From an uncultured Collinsella sp. (GTDB lineage: Bacteria > Actinomycetota > Coriobacteriia > Coriobacteriales > Coriobacteriaceae): a stretch of 5,304 bases of DNA. Shown here one piece after another: positions 1 through 5,134 of this stretch; position 1 is the first letter of the stretch; every line of letters starts with the position of its first letter. The stretch is taken from contig CAAFZX010000050.1 in NCBI GenBank assembly GCA_900767675.1, positions 1 through 5,304 of the forward strand, in the 5' to 3' direction. The position numbers and the translations under genes are program-made. Below the pieces are notes generated by a model. It searched no databases, was not told the DNA's origin, and was given only the letters and a program-made list of their open reading frames with translations.

Positions 1-341
1 CCGTCGGCGCGGCGATGCCACTCGGCAAGGGCATCGGGCATGGTAACGCGGCGATCGGCCGTCGCGTAGTCCACAATGGTCGTCGTGCCGCCGCAGGCAG
101 CCGCGCGCGTGCCGGTCTCAAAGCTATCGGCTGTCCAATCCATGCCGGTCCAGCACTGCATGTGCGTGTGGCCATCGATAAAGCCGGGAAACACCCAACA
201 GTCGGTGGCGTCCTCGACGGTATCGCCCTCGCCCGGCTCGATTGCCGCGGCAATCCGCACAATCTTGTCGCCCTCCATGGCAAGATCGGCGCGGCGAAGC
301 CCCTGGGGCGTCACGAGTGCGCCGTTTTTGATGATGATCAT
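1..341 (-). CDS. hyuA: dihydropyrimidinase/D-hydantoinase-like amidohydrolase, N-terminal 113 residues (partial)
   Basis: The gene starts at the ATG at 341 and runs off the left edge, so only about a quarter of the usual 450-470 residues is visible. The fragment has the N-terminal beta-sandwich of cyclic amidohydrolases (IIIKNGALVTPQGLRRADLA), then VFPGFIDGHTHM (50-61). There His58 and His60 form the metal-binding HxH pair. DSFETGTRAAACGGTTTIVD (72-91) follows, the strongly conserved hydantoinase block, very like the matching part of E. coli HyuA. Such enzymes open five- or six-membered cyclic ureides (hydantoins, dihydropyrimidines) hydrolytically in the cytoplasm. The carboxylated lysine and remaining metal ligands lie outside the window. 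SsnA, another amidohydrolase of these loci, is a less likely alternative because the GTRAAACGGTTTIVD block is hydantoinase-like. The natural substrate here is probably a purine-derived ureide, by context only. Confidence 0.85.
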   Translation of the reverse strand, partial: MIIIKNGALVTPQGLRRADLAMEGDKIVRIAAAIEPGEGDTVEDATDCWVFPGFIDGHTHMQCWTGMDWTADSFETGTRAAACGGTTTIVDYATADRRVTMPDALAEWHRRAD

Positions 342-346
342 AATTG

Positions 347-352
347 CTCCTT
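347..352 (-). promoter_or_regulatory. ribosome binding site of hydantoinase gene, overlapping the ygfJ stop
   Basis: TAAGGAG on the minus strand combines the TAA stop of the upstream gene with an AAGGAG site, 5 nt before the ATG at 341. This arrangement favours translational coupling. Confidence 0.75.
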
Positions 353-965
353 ATTGATTGATGCAGTTGGCCACGCGATCAAAATACGAGCAGGCGGCGA
401 TATGCTCCGTTATGCGTCGCTGTCCTTTGACGGTATCGACGTCCCACAGCTCGTAGGCACGCGCCTCGACCAGCACCACGTCGGCACGGTCCTTGAGGAT
501 CGAACCGCCGCCGTCCTTACCCTCAAGACACATAAGTGCATCGAACAGTTCCGCCGGAAAGATCACCGGGCTCGAAGGCTCACCGTTGCACGCAAGACGC
601 ACCGGATGCTTGCGGCCACACTCGTCAAATGCACGAACCATAGCCTCAAAAGAATCCGAACTCACGAGCGGCTGGTCGCCCGGCAAAAAGAGGCAACCTT
701 TCCAGTTGCGTTCGACTCCCCACGAAAGGCCCGCACGGACGCTTTCGCTGCGCAACTCGCCATCATGCAGCACGCACGGGCAATGCTTGTCCTCGCAAAT
801 CTGGGCGACCTCGGGCCAACGCGTCGAAACCACGACGTCAAAGCCCCGGGGAACCGAATCGATGGTCCGGGCAATCAGCGGCTGGCCATAGATATCGGCA
901 AGCATCTTGTTAGAGCCAAACCGCTTGCCCTCGCCCGAGGCCATAATCACGCAACCGAGTTTCAT
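351..965 (-). CDS. ygfJ: MocA/YgfJ-like molybdenum cofactor cytidylyltransferase
   Basis: The product is 204 residues, a single nucleotidyltransferase domain (NTP_transf_3, GT-A-like fold), slightly longer than E. coli YgfJ (about 192). The nucleotide-binding loop is MASGEGKRFGSNKM (8-21), a variant of the usual LAAGxSxRxGxxK. LPGDQPLV (94-101) holds the metal-binding Asp97. SSPVIFP (131-137), GKDGGGSIL (149-157) and LWDVDT (173-178) correspond to later family motifs. Family members attach CMP (MocA) or GMP (MobA) to molybdopterin for molybdenum hydroxylases. The MocA/YgfJ assignment rather than MobA rests mainly on the ygeW/ygeX/ygeY context. The presence of the gene implies a molybdenum hydroxylase, such as a xanthine dehydrogenase-like enzyme, nearby but outside the window. 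A 9-nt gap separates it from the hydantoinase, and its TAA stop lies inside that gene's binding site. A different sugar or cofactor nucleotidyltransferase is possible but less likely. Confidence 0.82.
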   Translation of the reverse strand: MKLGCVIMASGEGKRFGSNKMLADIYGQPLIARTIDSVPRGFDVVVSTRWPEVAQICEDKHCPCVLHDGELRSESVRAGLSWGVERNWKGCLFLPGDQPLVSSDSFEAMVRAFDECGRKHPVRLACNGEPSSPVIFPAELFDALMCLEGKDGGGSILKDRADVVLVEARAYELWDVDTVKGQRRITEHIAACSYFDRVANCINQ

Positions 966-974
966 CTCCGCAAA

Positions 975-981
975 CCTCCCC
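975..981 (-). promoter_or_regulatory. ribosome binding site of ygfJ/mocA-like gene
   Basis: GGGGAGG on the minus strand lies 9 nt before the ATG at 965 and supports that start. The ATG also overlaps the TGA of a short upstream frame as ATGA. Confidence 0.65.
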
Positions 982-1092
982 TGGCCACCTCGGACACCAT
1001 AGTTGCCATACCCACCATACCAAGCTCACGCTCCGTCGGAACAGACACGCGCTCGTTTTCCAGCGAACGCCCCTCGGCTCTCTGTAGCACAA

Positions 1093-1125
1093 AGGAGGGC
1101 ACCCCGCGACGCAGGGCACCCTCCT
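1093..1125 (-). terminator. strong hairpin 17 nt after arcC, likely attenuator or leaky terminator
   Basis: In the minus-strand RNA, AGGAGGGUGCCCU and GGGGUGCCCUCCU pair over 13 positions (ten Watson-Crick, three G·U) around a 7-nt GCGUCGC loop. The G·U pairs become C/A mismatches on the plus strand, so the stem forms properly only in the operon-sense RNA. It is followed by a short U-stretch (UUUGUGCU), weaker than in a full intrinsic terminator. This suits partial termination that lowers expression of ygfJ and hyuA relative to arcC. Confidence 0.5.
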
Positions 1126-1142
1126 CAATGGTGCAGATATGC

Positions 1143-2093
1143 CTACTCGGCGTTGCCGGTAAACGTGGTACCGGTCTTGCCGGCAAGGCCATCGCGCGCC
1201 TTCTCGAGCAGCGTGATGAGCGCCGCGCGACCCGGCTTGCTCTCGGCAAACGTCGAGGCGGCCTGGACCTTGGGCAGCATGGAGCCGCGACCGAACTCGT
1301 TGGCCTCGGACAGACGCTTAACATCGGCAGCGGTCAGCGTGTCGAGCCACTGCTCGTGATCGGTGCCAAAGCCAATGGCAACCTTCTCCACGGCCGTCAG
1401 GATAATCAGGGCGTCGGCATCGAGCTGCTCGGCGAGCTTCTCGGCCGCAAAGTCCTTATCGATGACGGCCGCAGCGCCCCTAAGGTGGTTGCCCTGGGAC
1501 TTGGTGACGGGAATGCCGCCACCGCCACAGGAAATCACCACATGGTTGGACTCAACGAGCGACTTAATGGTGTCGAGCTCGACGATGCTCACGGGCTTGG
1601 GCGAGGCAACCACGCGACGGAAGCCCTGCTTCTCATCGTGGATAAACTGGTAACCGCGGTCGGCCTCCAGCTCCTTGGCCTCGGCCTCGCTCATCCACGG
1701 ACCGATCGGCTTGACCGGGTCGGCAAAGGCCGGGTCGTCCGCCGCAACCTCGACCTGGGTGAGCACAGTGGCGACGCCCTTGTCGATGTTGCGGTCGAGC
1801 ATTTCCTCGCGCAGGGCATTTTGCAGGTCATAGCCAATGTAGCCCTGGCTCATGGCACCGCAAACGGACAGCGGGCAGGGAATGTACTTCTGAGGGTTAG
1901 AACGCGTGAGCTCGGCCATCGCATTGGCGATCATGCCCACCTGGGGGCCGTTGCCATGCACGACGACGACCTCGTTGCCCTCCTCGATCAGGTCGACAAT
2001 AGCCTTGGAAGTCGTCTTGACGGCCTCCATCTGCTCGGGAAGGTTGGCGCCGAGGGCGTTTCCGCCCAGGGCGACAACAATACGCTTAGCCAT
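1143..2093 (-). CDS. arcC: carbamate kinase
   Basis: The product is 316 residues, the usual length for carbamate kinase of the amino acid kinase fold. It interconverts carbamoyl phosphate plus ADP with carbamate plus ATP; carbamate then falls apart to CO2 and ammonia. Visible motifs in order are VVALGGNAL (6-14), VVHGNGPQVG (44-53), SQGYIGYDLQNAL (82-94), DPVKPIGPWM (125-134), SCGGGGIPV (188-196), AAVIDKDFAAEKLA (208-221), ILTAVEKVAI (231-240) and FGRGSMLPKVQAA (267-279) with Lys275. It starts 14 nt after the ygeW stop with no clear Shine-Dalgarno in the gap (only a weak GGGCTGAGAA), so coupling to ygeW translation is likely. No arginine deiminase partner (arcA/arcB) is present. The gene therefore more probably harvests ATP from YgeW-derived carbamoyl phosphate, like E. 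coli yqeA in the equivalent locus. The end is TAG, followed by a hairpin. Confidence 0.96.
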   Translation of the reverse strand: MAKRIVVALGGNALGANLPEQMEAVKTTSKAIVDLIEEGNEVVVVHGNGPQVGMIANAMAELTRSNPQKYIPCPLSVCGAMSQGYIGYDLQNALREEMLDRNIDKGVATVLTQVEVAADDPAFADPVKPIGPWMSEAEAKELEADRGYQFIHDEKQGFRRVVASPKPVSIVELDTIKSLVESNHVVISCGGGGIPVTKSQGNHLRGAAAVIDKDFAAEKLAEQLDADALIILTAVEKVAIGFGTDHEQWLDTLTAADVKRLSEANEFGRGSMLPKVQAASTFAESKPGRAALITLLEKARDGLAGKTGTTFTGNAE

Positions 2094-2107
2094 TTCTCAG
2101 CCCAGCT

Positions 2108-3310
2108 TTAGGCCTGGAACCAACGGGCGGTGTTGCGCTCGTCGAGGGCCTTGAGGGCGGCGGCGGGATCGGCAACCTTCTGCAGGAACATCATGGCTGC
2201 GATGGCGTACGGCTTGTAGCTGGCCTCCTTGTACATGCCCACGCGGTGCATGTCGAAGACGTCGGCGTTGACCTCGCCGTGCTCGCAAGAGACACCGGAG
2301 ATGTCGGCAGGCAGCGGATGCATAAAGATGGTGTCCTGGCCGTTGGCGGTCTTCTCCATGAGCTCGGTCGTGGAGCACCAATCCTGATGCGTGGCGTTCT
2401 GAGCGAGCAGCTCCTTCTCGAGTGCAGCGATGCCGGCGTCGTCGCCCTCGGCGTACAGGTTGGTGCGCTTCTCCATGGCGGCAAACGGAGCCCAGCTCTT
2501 CGGGATCACGATGTCGGCGCCCTCGAAGGCCTCGGCCATGGTGTTGACCTGCTTAAAGGTGGTGCCGGACTCGGCGGCATAACCCTTGGCGCGCTCGACG
2601 ACCTCGGGCATGAGGTCGTAGCCCTCGGGGTGGGCCAAGGTGACGTCCATGCCAAAACGGGGCAGCAGGCTGATCAGCGACTGCGGGCAGGACAGCGGCT
2701 TGCCGTAAGAGGGCGAGTAGGCCCAGGTGACGGCAACCTTCTTGCCCTTGAGGTTCTCAAGACCGCCAAACTCGTTGATGAGGTAGAGCATGTCGGCAGA
2801 GGACTGCGTGGGGTGGTCGGAATCGGACTGCAGGGAGATGAGCGTGGGACGGTGATCAAGAACGCCGTCCTCGTAGGCCTGCTGGACGGACTCGGAGACC
2901 TCGGCCATGTAGGCGTCGCCCTTGCCGATGTACATGTCATCGCGGATGCCGATGACGTCGGCCATAAAGGAGATCATGGTAGCGGTCTCGCGGACGGTCT
3001 CGCCGTGAGCGATCTGGGACTTCTTCTCGTCCAGGTCCTGCAGCTCAAGGCCGAGCAGGTTAGCGGCCTTAGAGAAGGAGAAGCGCGTACGGGTGGAGTT
3101 GTCGCGGAACAGCGAGACGGCCAGGCCCGAGTCGAAGATCTTGGGAGAGACGTTGTTCTCACGCAGCTCGCGCAGGGCGTCGGCGACGATGTAGAGAGCT
3201 TTGAGCTCATCGGTGGTCTTATCCCAGGTGTGCAGGAAGTCGCTGCCGTACATACCCTTAAAATCGAGGCCGTTCAGCTGCTCGACGAGCTCGGTAAACT
3301 TAGCGTCCAT
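2108..3310 (-). CDS. ygeW: YgeW knotted carbamoyltransferase
   Basis: The product is 400 residues, close to E. coli YgeW (about 396). It belongs to the aspartate/ornithine carbamoyltransferase superfamily, cytoplasmic enzymes working on carbamoyl phosphate. The N-terminal carbamoyl-phosphate domain shows FRDNSTRTRFSF (residues 68-79, the family's STRTR phosphate loop) and DHPTQ (165-169). The C-terminal domain shows WAYSPSYGKPLSCPQSL (196-212), DVTLAHPEGYDLMPEVVE (222-239), HQDWCSTTELM (308-318) and MHPLPADISGVSCEHGEV (330-347). The segments AYSPSYGKPLS and LPADISGVSC are typical of YgeW rather than of true ornithine or aspartate carbamoyltransferases. The physiological substrate of the family is not firmly established. 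Carbamate kinase 14 nt downstream suggests catabolic use, namely phosphorolysis of a carbamoylated amine to carbamoyl phosphate, with diaminopropionate a plausible released amine. The stop is TAA, and arcC is probably translationally coupled. Confidence 0.93.
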   Translation of the reverse strand: MDAKFTELVEQLNGLDFKGMYGSDFLHTWDKTTDELKALYIVADALRELRENNVSPKIFDSGLAVSLFRDNSTRTRFSFSKAANLLGLELQDLDEKKSQIAHGETVRETATMISFMADVIGIRDDMYIGKGDAYMAEVSESVQQAYEDGVLDHRPTLISLQSDSDHPTQSSADMLYLINEFGGLENLKGKKVAVTWAYSPSYGKPLSCPQSLISLLPRFGMDVTLAHPEGYDLMPEVVERAKGYAAESGTTFKQVNTMAEAFEGADIVIPKSWAPFAAMEKRTNLYAEGDDAGIAALEKELLAQNATHQDWCSTTELMEKTANGQDTIFMHPLPADISGVSCEHGEVNADVFDMHRVGMYKEASYKPYAIAAMMFLQKVADPAAALKALDERNTARWFQA

Positions 3311-3317
3311 GGAAATG

Positions 3318-3325
3318 TCCTTTCT
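3318..3325 (-). promoter_or_regulatory. ribosome binding site of ygeW
   Basis: AGAAAGGA on the minus strand lies 7 nt before the ATG at 3310. This decides the start. The frame stays open upstream to about 3496, but that extension is non-coding in character and has no binding site of its own. Confidence 0.75.
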
Positions 3326-3367
3326 AAAGATGAAACAATCGCAATGAGTAGATGCGCTCCGGCATGC

Positions 3368-3386
3368 GCGTGTGGCTAGCACATGC
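3368..3386. promoter_or_regulatory. imperfect dyad upstream of ygeW
   Basis: GCGTGTG-GCTAG-CACATGC is an inverted repeat with 7-nt arms and one mismatch, lying 58-76 nt before the ygeW start. It could be an operator or a short RNA hairpin. No convincing -10/-35 pair was found beside it, and an element this short could occur by chance. The rest of the 3311-3511 gap shows no coding signal. Confidence 0.2.
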
Positions 3387-3464
3387 AGAGCACCATGACG
3401 AGGACCCGCCACCGTTGAGGAGGCATGGGAGATAACGACCGCGGGCCCCAAGTCAACGGGGAGT

Positions 3465-3489
3465 GCCGGGGACACGAGTGGCCCCCGGC
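3465..3489 (-). terminator. GC-rich hairpin after ygeY, possible partial terminator or RNA stabiliser
   Basis: GCCGGGG and CCCCGGC form a perfect 7-bp stem around an 11-nt loop, beginning 22 nt after the ygeY stop codon. In the minus-strand RNA the stem can be lengthened by a G·U and a C-A/U-G extension over a bulge. No T-run follows, so efficient intrinsic termination is unlikely. Attenuation, Rho-related pausing or 3'-end protection of the ygeY message are more plausible. Confidence 0.35.
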
Positions 3490-3511
3490 TCAACAAAATC
3501 GAGGAATGGGA

Positions 3512-4897
3512 CTAATCGATCTTGTTGTTGGTCAGACCGGCGCGGAACACGGTGGCGTCGCCATCGGCCTGGCTCGGATCGTAGAGGTTCAGGGCAGCCA
3601 CGTACATGGCGGCAGCGGTGACCAGGTCGTCCTTGTAGGTGACCTCGTTGGGAGCGTGAGCCTGAGACTCGGCACCCGGGCCAAAGCCGACGCAGGGGAT
3701 GCCGTAGCGGCCCTGGATGGAAACGCAGTTCGTGGAGAAGGTCCACTTGTCGCACAGCGGACGACCGGTGCGCTTGTCCATGCTGGGCTCGCAGCCGATG
3801 CGCTCGTCACCGAACATGGCCTTGTGGGCGTCGACGAGGGCCTTGACGTGCGGAGCGGTCTCCTTGTTAATCCACGTGGGGAAGTAAGCCTCGGTCTCGT
3901 AGACCTCGCCGGTCCAGGACGGACGGTCGTACATGTACATGGAGACCTTCACGTCGTCGCCGTACTTCTTGGCGGCCGGCAGGTTGCGGATCTCGTCCAG
4001 GCAGGACTCCCAGGTCTCACCGGCGGTCATGCGACGGTCGATGGAGATGGCGCAGGAGTCAGCGACAGCGCAGCGGCTGGGGCTGGTGTAGAAGATCTGG
4101 CTGACGGTGCAGGTGCCGCGGCCCAGGAAGCGGGCGTCCTCGAAGTGCTCGGGGTTGTACTTGGGGTCGAGCATCTTGACGAGGCCCTTGATGTCGGTCG
4201 ACTCGTCGCAGCCGTTGTTGTTGAGGGCGCGGACGTCGGCGATGATGTCGGCCATCTTGTAGATAGCGTTGTCGCCGCGGTCGGGAGCGGAGCCGTGGCA
4301 GGAGGTGCCGTGAACGTCGACGCGGATCTCCATGCGGCCGCGGTGACCGCGATAGATGCCGCCGTCGGTGGGCTCGGTGGAAATGACGAACTCGGGCTTA
4401 ATGCCGTCCTTGTTGTAGATGTACTGCCAGCACATGCCGTCGCAGTCCTCTTCCTGAACGGTGCCGACGACCATGATCTTGTAGCCCTCGGGGATGAGGC
4501 CCATGTCCTTCATCATCTTGGCAGCGTAGGTAGCAGAAGCCATGCCGCCCTCCTGGTCGGAGCCGCCGCGGCCGTAGATGATCTCGTCAGTCTCGTAGCC
4601 CTCATAGGGATCGGCATCCCAGTTCTCGATGTTGCCGATGCCGACGGTATCGATGTGGGAGTCGATGGCGATGATCTTGTCGCCATCGCCTATAAAGCCC
4701 ATGACGTTGCCCAGGCCGTCGACCTTGACCTCGTCATAGCCAAGGCTCTCCATCTCGGCCTTGATGCAAGCGACAACCTCACCCTCCTCGCAAGACTCAG
4801 AGGGGTGCGAGATCATAGCGCGCAGGAAGCGAGTCATATCAGCACGATGAGACTCAGCAGCAGCCTTAATAGCGTCGAAATCGAGTTCTTTAGTCAT
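3512..4897 (-). CDS. ygeY: YgeY family M20 metallohydrolase of the purine/selenium-associated cluster
   Basis: The product is 461 residues, a cytoplasmic zinc-dependent hydrolase of the M20/ArgE/DapE type. All expected catalytic positions are visible: IDSHIDTV with metal ligand His81, GRGGSDQEGG with bridging Asp114, VQEEDCDG with Glu149 (general base) and Glu150, STEPTD with Glu175, and AHAPNE with His414. The dimerisation (lid) domain runs from about residue 185 to 325 and includes RGHRGRMEIRVDVHG and SPSRCAVADSCAISIDRR. The YgeY family is tied to selenium/molybdenum hydroxylase loci, and its exact substrate is not settled. The context of diaminopropionate lyase and carbamoyltransferase suggests an amide or carbamoyl-type bond in a purine-derived intermediate. 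Compared with E. coli YgeY (about 403 residues, from memory) it has extra segments near residues 226-255 and 363-382 and a longer C-terminus. The start chosen is the ATG at 4897. It ends at TAG, 201 nt before ygeW. Confidence 0.93.
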   Translation of the reverse strand: MTKELDFDAIKAAAESHRADMTRFLRAMISHPSESCEEGEVVACIKAEMESLGYDEVKVDGLGNVMGFIGDGDKIIAIDSHIDTVGIGNIENWDADPYEGYETDEIIYGRGGSDQEGGMASATYAAKMMKDMGLIPEGYKIMVVGTVQEEDCDGMCWQYIYNKDGIKPEFVISTEPTDGGIYRGHRGRMEIRVDVHGTSCHGSAPDRGDNAIYKMADIIADVRALNNNGCDESTDIKGLVKMLDPKYNPEHFEDARFLGRGTCTVSQIFYTSPSRCAVADSCAISIDRRMTAGETWESCLDEIRNLPAAKKYGDDVKVSMYMYDRPSWTGEVYETEAYFPTWINKETAPHVKALVDAHKAMFGDERIGCEPSMDKRTGRPLCDKWTFSTNCVSIQGRYGIPCVGFGPGAESQAHAPNEVTYKDDLVTAAAMYVAALNLYDPSQADGDATVFRAGLTNNKID

Positions 4898-4906
4898 AAC
4901 AGTCAA

Positions 4907-4913
4907 CCTTTCT
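4907..4913 (-). promoter_or_regulatory. ribosome binding site of ygeY
   Basis: AGAAAGG on the minus strand is complementary to the 3' end of 16S rRNA and lies 9 nt before the ATG at 4897. An in-frame TTG at 4904-4906 abuts this site with no spacing, so the ATG is the better start. The same TAGAAAGG string precedes ygeW. Confidence 0.75.
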
Positions 4914-4922
4914 ACAAGGGTT

Positions 4923-4962
4923 TACCTACAGGTAGATATTTCAGATAGATCACTTGTACCAA
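4923..4962 (-). promoter_or_regulatory. candidate promoter and operator-like dyad upstream of ygeY
   Basis: The stretch of roughly 4905-4965 is noticeably AT-richer than its surroundings. On the minus strand a -35-like TTGGTA (4957-4962) lies 18 nt from a weak -10-like TATCTA (4933-4938). The latter runs into a dyad TACCT-GT-AGGTA (4923-4934), a position where a repressor could act. Both hexamers are poor matches to consensus, and transcription could simply read through from ygeX, so this is tentative. Confidence 0.25.
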
Positions 4963-5001
4963 ACAGCGTGAGGTTGAGCACCCGGCAAGCAAGTAACCAT
5001 A

Positions 5002-5119
5002 GGAGGCGGACGGAGGACTTTGCTCCGTCGCGAGTTCCGCACGAGCCGGAGAGCACTTAATGTGCTCTCCGTGCGAGCAGGACTGTCCGAGCAGGGAGTA
5101 AAGTCCTCCGGCTGCCTCC
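5002..5119. repeat. 118-nt near-palindromic intergenic element (long hairpin)
   Basis: The outer arms are 5002-5026 and 5095-5119. They are complementary at 22 of 25 positions: six pairs, a G·T, one pair, one A/G mismatch, eleven pairs, a second G·T, then four pairs. At the centre CGGAGAGCAC (5047-5056) and GTGCTCTCCG (5062-5071) form a perfect 10-bp stem around a TTAAT loop. A further CGCAC/GTGCG pairing (5038-5042 with 5071-5075) can extend a shortened version of that stem across a bulge. The motif CGAGC recurs near 5042, 5074 and 5088. The element lies in the ygeX-ygeY gap, starting 15 nt after the ygeX stop codon. No T-run follows either arm, so it does not look like a simple intrinsic terminator. 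It could be a dispersed REP- or MITE-like palindrome, or an RNA structure that stabilises or processes the message. Only one copy is visible, so repeat status is inferred. Confidence 0.7.
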
Positions 5120-5134
5120 GGACAGGTCAGTCTG

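Noticed and set aside
1143..2093. Carbamate kinase as part of an arginine deiminase operon
   Set aside because: No arginine deiminase, ornithine carbamoyltransferase or arginine/ornithine antiporter is visible. The neighbour is YgeW, whose motifs differ from ornithine carbamoyltransferase.
15..2111. A 698-codon open frame on the plus strand
   Set aside because: It lies antisense to hydantoinase, ygfJ and carbamate kinase, all of which have clear family motifs. Long antisense frames are expected from GC-rich codon bias, and this one shows no recognisable domain.
3311..3496. N-terminal extension of YgeW by 62 residues in the open frame
   Set aside because: A good AGAAAGGA site 7 nt before the ATG at 3310 and the normal YgeW length (about 400) point to the shorter protein. 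The extension has no family similarity that I recognise.
4898..4906. TTG start for ygeY three codons upstream of the ATG
   Set aside because: The TTG directly abuts the AGAAAGG site with no spacing, while the ATG at 4897 has an ideal 9-nt spacing.
3425..4948. A 507-codon open frame on the plus strand, and a similar 377-codon one at 2246-3379
   Set aside because: Both are mirror frames of ygeY and ygeW with Val/Gly/Leu/Asp-rich low-complexity translations and no domain signature.
5002..5119. The palindrome as a tRNA, T-box or CRISPR repeat
   Set aside because: I could not fit a cloverleaf or CCA end, saw no T-box-like antiterminator sequence or anticodon-loop arrangement, and there is no repeat-spacer periodicity.
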